Assembly (NCBI GenBank): GCA_001898835.1
Contig: MKVM01000001.1
Coordinates: 736,443 to 800,442, forward strand
Direction: 5' to 3'
Origin: Micrococcales bacterium 72-143
Lineage (GTDB): Bacteria; Actinomycetota; Actinomycetes; Actinomycetales; Microbacteriaceae
DNA length: 64,000 nucleotides
In this document: piece after piece, positions 1 to 10,563 of the stretch
Layout of the letters: every line of letters begins with the position of its first letter
Position numbering within the stretch: position 1 is the first letter of the stretch
Translations under genes and position numbers: made by a program
The notes under the pieces: model-generated
Seen by the model: only the letters and a program-made list of their open reading frames with translations
Told to the model about the DNA's origin: nothing
Databases searched by the model: none

Positions 1-321
1 GAGCTGGCGAGCGCCGTGCTGCTCATCGTGCTCACCGTGATCTCGCTGCTGCGGCCGCGGCTCGGCCGCGGGGGTCTCGCGATCGTCGCCGGACTGTGGG
101 CGACCCTGCTGGCGCAGCTCGCCCTCATCCGTCCGGCGCTCAACGCGCGCACGGATACGGTGCTCGCCGGCGGCGACCCGGGCGACTCCCCGCTGCACGG
201 GATCTATGTCGCGAGCGACGTCGTGCTGCTCGTGCTGCTCGTCGCCTACCTCGTGTGCGCCGTGCGACAGGGCCGAAGCGCGACGACCCGCCGCGAGCCC
301 TCGCCCCGCGATGCGAATTAG
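1..321 (+). CDS. C-terminal part of a small membrane protein (5' end outside window)
   Basis: The frame is open from base 1, so the gene starts upstream of the window. A GTG at 16 could serve as a start but has no ribosome-binding site, and the residues before it read as normal coding. About three hydrophobic helices are visible, near residues 5-16, 25-43 and 69-88 of this fragment, followed by an Arg-rich cytoplasmic-looking tail. I do not recognise the family. The TAG stop at 319-321 overlaps the iron box that controls the next gene. Confidence 0.6.
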   Translation, partial: ELASAVLLIVLTVISLLRPRLGRGGLAIVAGLWATLLAQLALIRPALNARTDTVLAGGDPGDSPLHGIYVASDVVLLVLLVAYLVCAVRQGRSATTRREPSPRDAN

Positions 322-335
322 GTTAGCCTTACCTA
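318..335 (+). promoter_or_regulatory. DtxR/IdeR iron box
   Basis: TTAGGTTAGCCTTACCTA is a near-perfect match to the interrupted palindrome bound by DtxR/IdeR-type Fe(II) repressors. It ends one base before the ATG of the siderophore-interacting gene. The inner TAGGTT can double as a -10 hexamer, which would give a leaderless or very short leader transcript that is silenced when iron is plentiful. Confidence 0.85.
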
Positions 336-336
336 C

Positions 337-729
337 ATGATCGACGAGCCGCACTTCCTCCTCGTCGGCGACAGCCGCGACATCCCCACGATCGCCGGGA
401 TGCTGAACCGCCTCCCCGTCGGCTCGGCCGGCCAGGTGTACCTCGAGGTCGCCTCCGCCATCCAGATCCGCCCGCTGCCCGCCCCCGAGGGGATCGCCGT
501 GCACTGGCTGTGCCGCGACCGCGCCCCGCACCCCATCCCCGCGCGCGGTGAGCTCGCCGCCCGCGCGGTCGCCGCCTGGGTCTCCGAGTGGATGCCCGAC
601 GAGCAGGGCTCGCACCCGCACCCCTACATCATGTGGATCGGCTGCTCGACGAGCGCACCCGTCACGCAGCTCTACCGCGACCTCGCCGACCGCCTCGGCG
701 ACGCCCACCTGCACCACCCGCACTACTGA
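337..729 (+). CDS. Stand-alone SIP domain protein (siderophore-interacting)
   Basis: This 130-residue protein resembles the C-terminal SIP domain of siderophore-interacting flavoproteins, without the usual N-terminal FAD-binding domain. Features supporting this are the opening DEPHFLLVGDSRDIPTIAGML segment, the internal VHWLCRD segment and the late WIGCSTSAP element. The family works in ferric-siderophore reduction or iron release in the cytoplasm. The start at 337 lies directly behind a DtxR/IdeR box and has no Shine-Dalgarno sequence, so the message may be leaderless and iron-repressed. A standalone SIP domain may need a partner protein; none is visible in the window. Confidence 0.75.
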   Translation: MIDEPHFLLVGDSRDIPTIAGMLNRLPVGSAGQVYLEVASAIQIRPLPAPEGIAVHWLCRDRAPHPIPARGELAARAVAAWVSEWMPDEQGSHPHPYIMWIGCSTSAPVTQLYRDLADRLGDAHLHHPHY

Positions 730-763
730 GCGGCCGATGGTCGCCACCGAAACGAGGAGCCCC

Positions 764-2491
764 ATGCCCACCGAACGCCGCCTCTCCGCCACCGTGCTCG
801 TCATCGGCACGGGCGGCTCCGGCCTCCGGGCCGCGATCGAGCTCGCCGAGGCCGGCGTCGACGTGCTCGTGCTCGGCAAGCGCCCGAAGGCCGACGCCCA
901 CACCTCGCTCGCCGCGGGCGGCATCAACGCAGCGCTCGGCACCATGGACCCCGAGGACTCGTGGCAGCAGCACGCGGCCGACACCATCACCGAGAGCTAC
1001 CTGCTCGCCGACCCGCGCACCGTCGAGATCGTCACCCGCGGGGCCGCCCGCGGCATCGAGGACCTCGAGCGCTACGGGATGCCGTTCGCGCGCGAGGACG
1101 ACGGCCGCATCTCCCAGCGCTTCTTCGGAGCCCACACCTTCCGCCGCACGGCCTTCGCGGGCGACTACACGGGTCTCGAGATCCAGCGCACGCTCGTGAA
1201 CCGCGCGGCGCAGCTGCACATCCCCGTCATCGATTCCGTGTACGTGACCCGGCTGCTCACCCGGGACGGCGCCGTCTTCGGCGCGTACGGCTTCGACGTG
1301 GGCGACGGCACCCGGTACCTCGTGCACGCCGACGCCGTGATCCTCGCGGCCGGCGGCCACAACCGCATCTGGCGACGCACCTCCTCGCGACGCGACGAGA
1401 ACACGGGCGACTCGTTCCGGCTCGCCGTCGAGGCGGGCGGCCGGCTGCGCGACGCCGAGCTCGTGCAGTTCCACCCCTCCGGCATCCTCGAGCCCGAGAA
1501 CGCCGCCGGCACGCTCATCTCGGAGGCGGCGCGCGGCGAGGGCGGCATCCTGCGGAACGCGCTCGGCGAGCGCTTCATGGAGCGCTACGACCCCGAGCGG
1601 ATGGAGCTGTCGACGCGCGACCGCGTCGCCCTCGCGGCCTACACCGAGATCAAGGAGGGCCGGGGCACCGCGAACGGCGGGGTGTGGCTCGACGTCTCGC
1701 ACCTGCCGCGCGAGACGATCATGAAGAAGCTCCCCCGCGTCTACCAGACCATGCTCGAGCTGCAGATGCTCGACATCACGACCGACCCCATCGAGATCGC
1801 GCCCACCGCGCACTACTCGATGGGCGGCGTCTGGGTGCGCCCCGAGGACCACTCGACGGACGTCGCGGGCCTCTACGCGATCGGCGAGGCGGCATCCGGC
1901 CTGCACGGCGCGAACCGGCTGGGAGGCAACTCGCTCATCGAGCTGCTCGTCTACGGGCGCATCACCGCGCAGGCGGCGGCCGCCTACGCGTCCGGCCTCG
2001 ACGCCCAGCGCCGCTCCGCCGACGCCGAGGCGTTCGCCCGCGCCGAGGTCGACGGGCTGCTCGCCGCCGACGGGCCCGAGAACGTGCGCGCCCTGCAGCG
2101 CGCGATCCGCGACACCATGACCGAGCACGCGGGCGTCGTTCGCGACGAGCAGGGGCTGCTCGCAGGCCTCGCCGAGCTCGACGCGATCGAGGAGCGCACG
2201 CGGAGCATCGGCGTGCACCCCGACATCGCCGGCTACCAGGACCTCGCCCACGCCTTCGACCTGAAGGCCTCCGCCCTCGCCGCGCGCGCCACGCTGCAGT
2301 CGGCGCTCGAGCGTCGCGAGACCCGCGGCTGCCACAACCGCAGCGACCACCCCGAGCTCGACCCCGCCCTGCAGGTCAACCTCGTGTGGTCGGCCGACGG
2401 CACGGTCGAGCGGGAAGCGATCGCCCCCATCCCGGAGGAGATCGCCGAGCGTATGCGCGAGGTCACCGTGGCTGGCAAGCTCGTGGAGTAG
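764..2491 (+). CDS. FAD-dependent oxidoreductase of the FrdA/SdhA/NadB family
   Basis: The 575-residue protein begins with a Rossmann dinucleotide site (GTGGSG at residues 15-20). It carries family hallmarks: the QFHPSG loop near residue 246, SEAARGEGG, and HGANRLGGNSL near 385. The C-terminal helical domain (HNRSDHPELD) is also typical. Family members oxidise succinate, reduce fumarate or oxidise L-aspartate. No iron-sulfur or membrane-anchor subunit lies nearby, so a soluble L-aspartate-oxidase-like role or another dicarboxylate reaction is possible. ATG 764 was chosen because AGGAG at 755-759 precedes it; the frame stays open upstream only by overlapping the SIP gene. The next gene starts 26 bases downstream. 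Confidence 0.8.
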   Translation: MPTERRLSATVLVIGTGGSGLRAAIELAEAGVDVLVLGKRPKADAHTSLAAGGINAALGTMDPEDSWQQHAADTITESYLLADPRTVEIVTRGAARGIEDLERYGMPFAREDDGRISQRFFGAHTFRRTAFAGDYTGLEIQRTLVNRAAQLHIPVIDSVYVTRLLTRDGAVFGAYGFDVGDGTRYLVHADAVILAAGGHNRIWRRTSSRRDENTGDSFRLAVEAGGRLRDAELVQFHPSGILEPENAAGTLISEAARGEGGILRNALGERFMERYDPERMELSTRDRVALAAYTEIKEGRGTANGGVWLDVSHLPRETIMKKLPRVYQTMLELQMLDITTDPIEIAPTAHYSMGGVWVRPEDHSTDVAGLYAIGEAASGLHGANRLGGNSLIELLVYGRITAQAAAAYASGLDAQRRSADAEAFARAEVDGLLAADGPENVRALQRAIRDTMTEHAGVVRDEQGLLAGLAELDAIEERTRSIGVHPDIAGYQDLAHAFDLKASALAARATLQSALERRETRGCHNRSDHPELDPALQVNLVWSADGTVEREAIAPIPEEIAERMREVTVAGKLVE

Positions 2492-2516
2492 AGACGCCAC
2501 ACCACGAGGAGACCCC

Positions 2517-4343
2517 ATGCAGCAGCTTCCGTTCGACGACACACGTGATCTGGAGGCGGTGCAACGGGGCTTCCTCGGCACCCGGACGCCCTGCACCGTC
2601 ACAGATGCCACAGGACGCGTCGTGTGGGATGCGGAGTCGTACGCCTTCCTCTCCGAGGATGAGGCGCCCGACACGGTGCACGCGAGCCTGTGGCGGCAGT
2701 CGCAGCTCGTCGTCGTGCACGGCCTGTTCGAGGTGGTGCCCGGCATCTACCAGGTGCGCGGCTTCGACCTCTCCAACATCACCTTCATCGAGGGGGACGA
2801 GGGGGTGATCGTCGTCGACCCGCTCATCTCCACCGAGACCGCAGCCGCGGCGCTCGCGCTCTACCGTGAGCACCGGGGCGACCGGGCGGTCACGGGCGTC
2901 GTCTACACCCACTCCCACGTCGACCACTTCGGCGGCGTCAAGGGCGTGCTCACCCAGGCTGAGGCGGATGCCGGCGTTCCCGTGATCGCACCCGCGGGCT
3001 TCCTGGAGCACGCGATCGCCGAGAACGTCTACGCGGGAACCGCGATGGCGCGCCGAGCCGGCTACATGTACGGCGCGGCCCTCCCCCGTGGACCGCGGGG
3101 CCAGGTCGGGGCGGGGCTCGGCCAGACGACCTCGACGGGAACGGTGTCGCTCATCGCCCCAACGGTGCACATCCGCGAGACCGGCGAGGAGCTCGTCGTC
3201 GACGGCGTGCGATTCGTCTTCCAGATGGCTCCCGGATCCGAGGCACCCGCCGAGTTCCACTTCCACCTTCCCGCTTTCCGCGCGCTCTGCATGGCCGAGA
3301 ACGCGACGCACACCCTGCACAACATCCTCACCATCCGGGGTGCGCTCGTGCGCGACGCCCGCGCCTGGGCCGGCTACCTCACCGAGGCGATCGAGCTGTT
3401 CGGCGACACCTCCGAGGTGGTGTTCGCCTCGCACCACTGGCCGACCTGGGGCCGCGACGAGCTGCGCGAGTACCTCGGCCTGCAGCGCGACCTGTACGCG
3501 TACCTCCACGACCAGACGCTGCGCGCGCTCAACAACGGGCTGACGGGCGCGGAGATCGCCGAGGAGTTCGTGCTGCCCCCGGCGCTCGAGCGCTCATGGC
3601 ACGCACGCGGCTACTACGGCTCGGTCAGCCACAACGTGAAGGCGATCTACCAGCGCTACATGGGCTGGTACGACGGCAACCCCGCGCGCCTGTGGCAGCT
3701 TCCACCGGCGGATGCGGGGCGACGCTACGTGAACGCGATCGGCGGAGCGGATGCCGTGCTCGCCATCGCGCGGACCGCGGCGGCAGAGAACGAGCTGCGC
3801 TGGGCCGCGCAGCTGCTCGACCACCTCGTGTTCGCAGAGCCCGAGAACGAGCCGGCGCGCGAACTGCTCGCCGAGGTGCTCGAGCGCATCGGCTTCGCGA
3901 GCGAGAACGGCCCGTGGCGCGACGCCTACCTCTCGGGCGCCTACGAGCTGCGGGAGGGCGTGTTCGGCACGCCCACCGAGGCAGCTGCCGGCGATCTGCT
4001 GGGGGCGCTCAGCCCCGAGCTGTTCTTCGATTCGCTGGCGGTGCGCATCGACGGCCCGCGCGCCTGGGAGCTCGACATCGCGACGCGATGGATCTTCCCC
4101 GACCACGGCACCGACTTCCGGGTGACGCTCCGCAACGGCGTGCTCGTCGCAGTGTCAGGCGCCGCGGGGCCGGTGGCGCTCACGCTCACCGTTCCTCGGC
4201 CGGCGCTCGTGCAGCTGGCGACAGGGGACCTTCCCGGAGCGGTCGCCGCGGGCCTGCAGCTCGACGGCGATGCGAGCTCGCTCGAGAGCGTGTTCGGGGT
4301 GCTCGACGCGGGGAACCCGTCGTTCCCCATCATGACCCCCTAG
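2517..4343 (+). CDS. Alkyl/aryl sulfatase, metallo-beta-lactamase fold
   Basis: This 608-residue protein matches the SdsA1/BDS1 type of class III sulfatases, which hydrolyse primary alkyl sulfates such as SDS. The metal-binding HSHVDH motif is at residues 132-137. A second ligand region (AENATHTLHN) lies near residue 260. A central alpha-helical dimerisation domain and a C-terminal SCP2-like domain follow. No signal peptide is visible, so it is probably cytoplasmic. A good GAGGAG ribosome site precedes ATG 2517. It may share a transcript with the flavoprotein gene upstream. A strong hairpin follows its stop codon. Confidence 0.88.
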   Translation: MQQLPFDDTRDLEAVQRGFLGTRTPCTVTDATGRVVWDAESYAFLSEDEAPDTVHASLWRQSQLVVVHGLFEVVPGIYQVRGFDLSNITFIEGDEGVIVVDPLISTETAAAALALYREHRGDRAVTGVVYTHSHVDHFGGVKGVLTQAEADAGVPVIAPAGFLEHAIAENVYAGTAMARRAGYMYGAALPRGPRGQVGAGLGQTTSTGTVSLIAPTVHIRETGEELVVDGVRFVFQMAPGSEAPAEFHFHLPAFRALCMAENATHTLHNILTIRGALVRDARAWAGYLTEAIELFGDTSEVVFASHHWPTWGRDELREYLGLQRDLYAYLHDQTLRALNNGLTGAEIAEEFVLPPALERSWHARGYYGSVSHNVKAIYQRYMGWYDGNPARLWQLPPADAGRRYVNAIGGADAVLAIARTAAAENELRWAAQLLDHLVFAEPENEPARELLAEVLERIGFASENGPWRDAYLSGAYELREGVFGTPTEAAAGDLLGALSPELFFDSLAVRIDGPRAWELDIATRWIFPDHGTDFRVTLRNGVLVAVSGAAGPVALTLTVPRPALVQLATGDLPGAVAAGLQLDGDASSLESVFGVLDAGNPSFPIMTP

Positions 4344-4362
4344 CGGCGCCTCGGCGCACAGC

Positions 4363-4392
4363 AGAAGACCGCCCCGAGGGGCGGTCTTCTGA
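4363..4392. terminator. Strong bidirectional terminator hairpin
   Basis: A 12-bp perfect stem (CAGAAGACCGCC paired with GGCGGTCTTCTG) with a 6-base loop lies between the sulfatase stop and the 3' end of the tmRNA gene. These two units converge, so the hairpin can end transcription from both sides. Confidence 0.8.
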
Positions 4393-4418
4393 ACTCGACA
4401 CGCGTGATGACGACCGGT

Positions 4419-4788
4419 GGTGGAGATGGGGGGAATTGAACCCCCGTCCATCGCTGTGAGCCTGCGCCTTCTCCGGGCGCAGTCCGTGAATACGTTCTAC
4501 TCGGCTCCGACCTTCGTCACGAACACCTAGGTCGACGAGCCCAGCCCCAGTGAAAGTCCCGCGCGACCCTGGAACTCAGCCGCACAGCAAGCCCTCTAGA
4601 TGACGCCAGGGTCCGGATCGAGGGCGAGTCCGGTCTGACGGACCTATCTACTCCGCTTAGGCAGCGAGAGCGAGGTCGGTGCGCTTAACGTTGGCACCTG
4701 TGGTTTGCAGAGATCGTTAACGAGATAACCCTGCATCCTCGGCCCGCTTCTCGCAGTTTCGCAGGCGATGTCGAAACCGATCATCCCC
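4419..4788 (-). ncRNA. ssrA: Transfer-messenger RNA (tmRNA)
   Basis: Read on the minus strand, the gene starts GGGGATGATCGGTTTCGAC and ends with a T-loop-like GGTTCAATTCC and an encoded CCA at 4419. The 5' GGGGAUG pairs with the 3' CAUCUCC as the acceptor stem. With SmpB, the RNA rescues stalled ribosomes and tags the unfinished protein for degradation. The tag reading frame is at 4657-4695. The partner smpB lies about 1 kb away. The 370-nt length is normal. Confidence 0.95.
4657..4695 (-). other. tmRNA tag-peptide reading frame
   Basis: On the minus strand the resume codon GCC opens a frame encoding ANVKRTDLALAA followed by TAA. The C-terminal LAA is the degradation signal read by ClpXP-type proteases. 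Many actinobacterial tags read ANSKR or similar, so Val at position 3 is a small variant. Confidence 0.85.
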
Positions 4789-4915
4789 ATGGTCACCTCG
4801 GAGTCTTCCGTGCGAGGTGGGCCGTCATCACGCGCTGTGGAGTTGTCAAGCCGCGCCGTGACCGGCGCAGCCCTCCATGATAGCCCAGCGGGAGGATGCC
4901 TGGCAGGATGAGGCG

Positions 4916-5587
4916 ATGAGCACCGTCATCACCGTCCAGGGCCACTTCACCGCCTGGTACCCCGCCGAGCGCGCCACCGTCCGCCTCGCCGTCGGCTTCG
5001 ACGGCGCCAAGCGCGAGAGCGTGCTCGCCTCCGCCACTGCCGCGGTGCAGACCGTCACCGACTCCGTGAAGCGGCTCCACGATCCGGATGCGGGTCCCGT
5101 CACGTGGTGGTCGTCCGACCGCGTGCGGGTGTGGGCCGAGCGCCCGTGGAACAACGAGGGGAAGCAGCTCGCGCCCGTGCACCACGCGGCCATCTCCATC
5201 ACCGTCAAGTTCAAGGACTTCGACGCGCTCGCCGACTGGCTCGCCGAGGCGGCCACGGTGCCCGGCGTGCAGGTGGGCGGCATCGACTGGGCGCTGACCG
5301 AGGCGAAGCGCACCTCGGTGACCACCGAGGTGCGCTCGCGCGCGGTCAAGGATGCTGCCGACAAGGCACGTGTGTTCGCGCAGGCGATCGGGCTCGCGCA
5401 GGTCACGGCGACCGCGATCGCCGACCCCGGGATGCTGGGAGTCAGCGGCGACCCCGGCTCGCCCTCTCCCACCATGATGCGGGCGGCGGCCTTCGCCGCT
5501 CCCCCGGCGGGCGGCGCATCCTTCGACTTCACCCCCGAAGACATCGAGGTGTCGGCCTCCGTCGACGCGCGCTTCGAGGCGAGCTGA
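4916..5587 (+). CDS. SIMPL-domain (DUF541) protein
   Basis: The 223-residue protein fits the SIMPL/DUF541 family: an N-terminal VQGHFTAWYPAERATVRL strand, a central RAVKDAADKARVFAQAIGL helix and a C-terminal beta segment. Most relatives are periplasmic or secreted oligomers. This one has no signal peptide and so is probably cytoplasmic. ATG 4916 is preferred over the in-frame upstream ATG at 4877, because homology begins at MSTVITV. The molecular function of the family is poorly known. Confidence 0.75.
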   Translation: MSTVITVQGHFTAWYPAERATVRLAVGFDGAKRESVLASATAAVQTVTDSVKRLHDPDAGPVTWWSSDRVRVWAERPWNNEGKQLAPVHHAAISITVKFKDFDALADWLAEAATVPGVQVGGIDWALTEAKRTSVTTEVRSRAVKDAADKARVFAQAIGLAQVTATAIADPGMLGVSGDPGSPSPTMMRAAAFAAPPAGGASFDFTPEDIEVSASVDARFEAS

Positions 5588-5593
5588 GCATCC

Positions 5594-5649
5594 GAGGCGT
5601 CGCTTTGTGTCGCTCGCGGCGCCCAGCAGGCGACACGAACTGACGCCTC
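5594..5649. terminator. Nested inverted repeat between convergent genes
   Basis: Outer arms GAGGCGTC (5594-5601) and GACGCCTC (5642-5649) enclose inner arms GTGTCGC (5607-5613) and GCGACAC (5630-5636). The structure lies between the SIMPL gene and the convergent smpB, whose stop it overlaps, so it probably terminates both. Confidence 0.55.
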
Positions 5650-6124
5650 ACTCCCCCAGGTGGCGTCGGCTCGACATCGCGCGGTCGGCCTCGCGCTTGT
5701 CCTGCCGCTCGCGCAGCGCCTGGCGCTTGTCGAACTCGCGCTTGCCCTTCGCGACCGCGAGCTCGACCTTCGCGCGCCCGTCCTTGAAGTAGATCGAGAG
5801 CGGCACGAGCGTGTAGCCGCCCTCCTTCGTGCGGTGGCTGATCTTGATGATCTGCGCCTTGTGCAGCAGCAGCTTGCGCTTGCGTCGGGTGGCGTGGTTG
5901 GTCCACGAGCCGGAGCCCCACTCGGGGATGTGCACGGCGTCGAGCCACAGTTCCCCGCCGTCGATGAAGGCGTAGCCGTCGACGAGCGAGGCCTTGCCCT
6001 CGCGCAGCGACTTCACCTCCGTGCCCGACAGCACGATGCCCGCCTCGTAGGTGTCCTCGATCGTGTAGTCGTGGCGCGCCTTGCGGTTGGTTGCGACGAC
6101 CTTCTCACCCTTCTCACGGGGCAT
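5648..6124 (-). CDS. smpB: SsrA-binding protein SmpB
   Basis: A 158-residue SmpB of normal length. It has the OB-fold core ([33 protein letters not shown]), the HIPEW segment and a basic C-terminal tail (DKREADR). SmpB carries tmRNA to stalled ribosomes; its tail reaches into the mRNA channel. It is the last gene of the prfB-ftsE-ftsX-smpB run, transcribed leftward, and lies near ssrA as in many actinobacteria. Confidence 0.96.
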   Translation of the reverse strand: MPREKGEKVVATNRKARHDYTIEDTYEAGIVLSGTEVKSLREGKASLVDGYAFIDGGELWLDAVHIPEWGSGSWTNHATRRKRKLLLHKAQIIKISHRTKEGGYTLVPLSIYFKDGRAKVELAVAKGKREFDKRQALRERQDKREADRAMSSRRHLGE

Positions 6125-6189
6125 GGCGCACCTCCTGCACGCGGCTCGACGCCCGCGCCTGTCGCGGGCAGCCGTTCAGTCTATGCGAC

Positions 6190-7094
6190 TCAGGCCTTGA
6201 GGTAGCGACGGATGGCGACGCTCGCCGACAGCGCCGCCAGCAGCGCGCCCACGCCGACGAGGATCGGCGCGACGAGAAGCGCATCCGAGAGCCCCACGAA
6301 CGCGTAGGTGGTGAAGCGCTCCGCGATGTACCCCTTCACGAAGAACTGGACGATCGCGACCACCGCCCCGCTCGCCAGCAGCGAGCCGATGAGCGACGCG
6401 AGCACCCCCTCCAGGATGAACGGGGTCTCGATGAAGCGGTTCGACGCGCCCACCAGCCGCATGATGGCGAGCTCGCGGCGGCGGGAGAACGCGGAGAGCC
6501 GGATGGTGGTCGAGATAAGAAGCACCGCGGCGACGAGCATGAGCCCGGCGACGCCGACGGCCGTGTAGCTCGCCGCGTTCATGACGTCGAAGATGGGCTG
6601 CAGCAGGGCGCGCTGGTCCCTCACCTCGTCGACGCCCGGCATGCCGCTGATCGAGTCGATGATGACGTCGGCGTCGTTCGGATCGTTGAGCTTGATCTGG
6701 AAGTCGTAGGCGAAGGAGTCGATCGTGGCCAGGTCGACGATCGAGTTGCCGGCGAACTGCTCCTTGAAGTGCGCGAGCGCCTCGTCGGGCGTCTCGAGCG
6801 TCGCCTTCTCGATGAACCCGGAGAGGGTGCCGCCCTCGAGCTGGGCCTGCACCGCGTCGATCTGCTCCTGCGTCGCCGTGGCGCCGTCGCACCCCGGCGC
6901 CACCGGGATGCACATGTACACCGTGACCTCGGCGCGCTCGTACCAGTAGCCCTTCATCTCGCCGATCTGCATCTGCAGCAGGATCGCCGCCCCGAAGAAG
7001 GTGAGCGAGATGAAGGTCACCAGGATCACCGAGACGACCATCGAGAGGTTGCGCCGGAACCCCTGGCCGACCTCGGAGAGGATGAGTCCGAACC

Positions 7095-7098
<4 letters not shown>
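6190..7098 (-). CDS. ftsX: Cell-division protein FtsX
   Basis: This 302-residue membrane protein has the FtsX layout: an N-terminal helix near residues 20-43, an extracellular domain of about 130 residues, then three helices near 170-195, 225-250 and 265-290. Its [20 protein letters not shown] segment is the FtsE-contacting coupling region. FtsX with FtsE activates peptidoglycan hydrolases at the septum. The ATG overlaps the ftsE stop by four bases, so the two are translationally coupled. Confidence 0.95.
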
Positions 7099-8060
<962 letters not shown>

Positions 8061-8147
8061 GGCGCGCCCAGCCTAAGCAGGCGCCTCCGCGACCCGGGTT
8101 GCGACACTCCCCCCGTTCGGGATCGAGGGAGGCTCACAGGGAAGGTG

Positions 8148-9254
8148 TCAGTCGTCGTGATCCTGCTTGCGCCAGCGGATGCCGGCCGCGATGAAGCCGT
8201 CGAGGTCGCCGTCGAAGACGGTGGCGGGGTTGCCCGACTCGTAGCCCGTGCGGAGGTCCTTGACGAGCTGCTGCCCGTAGAGGAAGTAGGAGCGCATCTG
8301 GTCGCCCCAGCTCGCCGTGATGACGCCCGCGAGCTCCTTCTTCTTGGCGGCCTCCTCCTCCTTCTTGAGCAGCAGCAGGCGGGTCTGCAGCACGCGCATG
8401 GCGGCCGCGCGGTTCTGGATCTGCGACTTCTCGTTCTGCATCGACACGACGATCCCGGTCGGCAGGTGGGTGAGGCGCACCGCCGAGTCGGTCGTGTTGA
8501 CCGACTGACCGCCGGGGCCCGAGGAGCGGAAGACGTCGACCCGGATGTCGCCCTCGGGGATGTCGACCTCGATGGCCTCCTCCATGACGGGGATCACCTC
8601 GACGGCCGCGAAGCTCGTCTGGCGCTTGTCGGCGGAGCCGAAGGGGCTGATGCGGGCGAGGCGGTGCGTGCCGGCCTCCACCGAGAGGGTGCCGTAGGCG
8701 TAGGGGGCGTCCACCTCGAAGGTGGCCGACTTGATGCCCGCGCCCTCCGCGTAGGAGGTGTCCATGACCTTCACCGGGTAGCCGTGGCGCTCCGCCCAGC
8801 GCAGGTACATGCGCATGAGCATCTCGGCGAAGTCGGTGGCGTCGTCGCCGCCGGCGCCCGAGCGGATGGTGACGACCGCCGAACGCGGGTCGTACTCCCC
8901 GTCGAGCAGGGTCTGCACCTCGAGGTCGCCGATCGCCTTCTGCAGCGACGCGTACTCGGCCTCCGCCTCGGCGGCCGACTCGGCATCCTCCATCTCGCGC
9001 GCGAGCTCGACGAGCACGTCGAGGTCGTCGAGGCGGCGCTGCACGGCGGTGACCCGCGCGAGCTCCGACTGTCGGTGGCTGAGCGTGCTCGTCACCTTCT
9101 GGGCGCTCTCGGGGTCGTCCCAGAGGTCGGGCGCACCGGCTTTCTCGGAGAGCTCGGCGATCTCCCTCTCGAGTCGCTCCACCCCCACGACCGCACGGAT
9201 GTCGTCGAAGGTGCTGCGGAGGGCGGCGAGCTGGCCGGGAAGATCATCGAGCAT
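8148..9254 (-). CDS. prfB: Peptide chain release factor 2
   Basis: A 368-residue RF2 with the stop-codon-reading SPF tripeptide at residues 203-205 and the peptidyl-hydrolysis GGQ motif at 248-250. The frame is uninterrupted from ATG 9254, so the programmed +1 frameshift found in many bacteria is absent here. It heads the ftsE-ftsX-smpB group and is divergent from the MFS gene. Confidence 0.97.
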   Translation of the reverse strand: MLDDLPGQLAALRSTFDDIRAVVGVERLEREIAELSEKAGAPDLWDDPESAQKVTSTLSHRQSELARVTAVQRRLDDLDVLVELAREMEDAESAAEAEAEYASLQKAIGDLEVQTLLDGEYDPRSAVVTIRSGAGGDDATDFAEMLMRMYLRWAERHGYPVKVMDTSYAEGAGIKSATFEVDAPYAYGTLSVEAGTHRLARISPFGSADKRQTSFAAVEVIPVMEEAIEVDIPEGDIRVDVFRSSGPGGQSVNTTDSAVRLTHLPTGIVVSMQNEKSQIQNRAAAMRVLQTRLLLLKKEEEAAKKKELAGVITASWGDQMRSYFLYGQQLVKDLRTGYESGNPATVFDGDLDGFIAAGIRWRKQDHDD

Positions 9255-9314
9255 GGCGACCCCAGCCTACCGACCGGCAGCCACGCTTCGTCCGGGAGTA
9301 GCGTGGACCTGCTC

Positions 9315-10553
9315 ATGACGGATGCCGCCCCCACCGACCGCTTCCCGTGGCGGCAGGTGGTCGTCGCGGCATTCCTGCCCACCGTGCTGTTCTCCATCGG
9401 CGAGGGCGCGATCATCCCGATCATCCCCGTGGTGGCGCACGGCCTCGGCTCGGGGCTCGCGGGGGCCGGTCTCATCTCGGCGATGATCGTGATCGGCGAG
9501 CTGCTCGGGGACATCCCCGCGGGCGCCCTCGTGGCGCGGATCGGCGAGCGCACGGCGATGATCGGCGCCTCGCTGCTGTCGATCGTCGGCGTGCTGGTGT
9601 CGGTGTTCGCGCCGAGCCCGTGGGTGCTGGGGGTCGGAATCCTGCTGATCGGCGTCGCGACGGCCGTGTTCGCGCTGGCGCGGCACGCCTTCATGACGAG
9701 CTTCGTGCCGCCGGTCTACCGGGCCCGCGCCCTGTCGACCCTCGGGGGCACCTTCCGATTCGGCTACCTCGTGGGGCCGTTCGTGACCGCCGCGGTGATC
9801 CAGGCGACCGGCTCAGCGGTGAACGCGTTCTGGATCCACCTCGTCGCCTGCCTCGCCGCGGTCGTCGTGCTCGTCGTGCTGCACGACCCCGAGGACGCCG
9901 TGACGAGCCGCCCCGGACCGGCCGCGCGCGAGGCGGCGGCCGAGCAGCGGGGGCTGTTCCGCACGATCGCCGACAACCGCCGCGTGCTCACCACCCTGGG
10001 CACCGGCTCGGCGCTCGTCGCCGCGCTGCGGGCGAGCCGCAACGTGATCCTGCCGCTGTGGGCGGTGTCGATCGGCATCGACGAGGCGACCACGGCTATC
10101 GTCATCGGCTCGGCGGCGGCGCTCGACTTCGCCCTGTTCTACGCGGGCGGCTGGGTCATGGACCGCTTCGGCCGGCTGTGGACGGCCGTCCCCTCGATGA
10201 TCGGGCTCGGCCTGTCGCACCTGCTGCTCGCCTTCACGCACGAGCTGCCGGATGCGGTGGTCTGGTTCGCGGTCGTCGCCGGGCTGCTGTCGCTCTCCAA
10301 CGGGATCGGGGCCGGCATCCTCATGACGCTCGGCGCGGACCTCGCCGACCCCGCGCATCCGGCGCCGTTCCTCGGCGCATGGCGCTTCACCAACGACACG
10401 GGCGCGGCGGTCGCCCCGGTGCTGATCGCCGCCATCACGGCGCTCGCCTCGCTGCCCGTCGCGGCGGGCGTCATGGGCGTGCTCGGGCTGCTGGGTGCGC
10501 TCGACCTGCGCGTGTACGTGCCCCGCTACACGGGTCGCCGACGCGAGCCGTGA
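9315..10553 (+). CDS. MFS transporter
   Basis: A 412-residue membrane protein with about 12 predicted helices and an MFS motif-A-like GALVARIGERTAMIG loop between helices 2 and 3. A second conserved loop (MDRFGRLWTAVPSM) lies in the second half. It is probably a drug or metabolite exporter; the substrate cannot be told. ATG 9315 is the first plausible start for the hydrophobic domain. The frame is open far upstream only as antisense to prfB. Confidence 0.82.
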   Translation: MTDAAPTDRFPWRQVVVAAFLPTVLFSIGEGAIIPIIPVVAHGLGSGLAGAGLISAMIVIGELLGDIPAGALVARIGERTAMIGASLLSIVGVLVSVFAPSPWVLGVGILLIGVATAVFALARHAFMTSFVPPVYRARALSTLGGTFRFGYLVGPFVTAAVIQATGSAVNAFWIHLVACLAAVVVLVVLHDPEDAVTSRPGPAAREAAAEQRGLFRTIADNRRVLTTLGTGSALVAALRASRNVILPLWAVSIGIDEATTAIVIGSAAALDFALFYAGGWVMDRFGRLWTAVPSMIGLGLSHLLLAFTHELPDAVVWFAVVAGLLSLSNGIGAGILMTLGADLADPAHPAPFLGAWRFTNDTGAAVAPVLIAAITALASLPVAAGVMGVLGLLGALDLRVYVPRYTGRRREP

Positions 10554-10563
10554 GGCCGCGGAC

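Noticed and set aside
662..2746. A 694-codon minus-strand frame opposite the FAD oxidoreductase
   Set aside because: It is rich in Arg, Gly, Val and Ala without domain patterns and mirrors a well-supported gene; it is the usual antisense shadow in high-GC DNA.
8148..9254. Programmed +1 frameshift in prfB
   Set aside because: The frame is continuous from ATG 9254 to the stop, with no in-frame TGA near codon 25.
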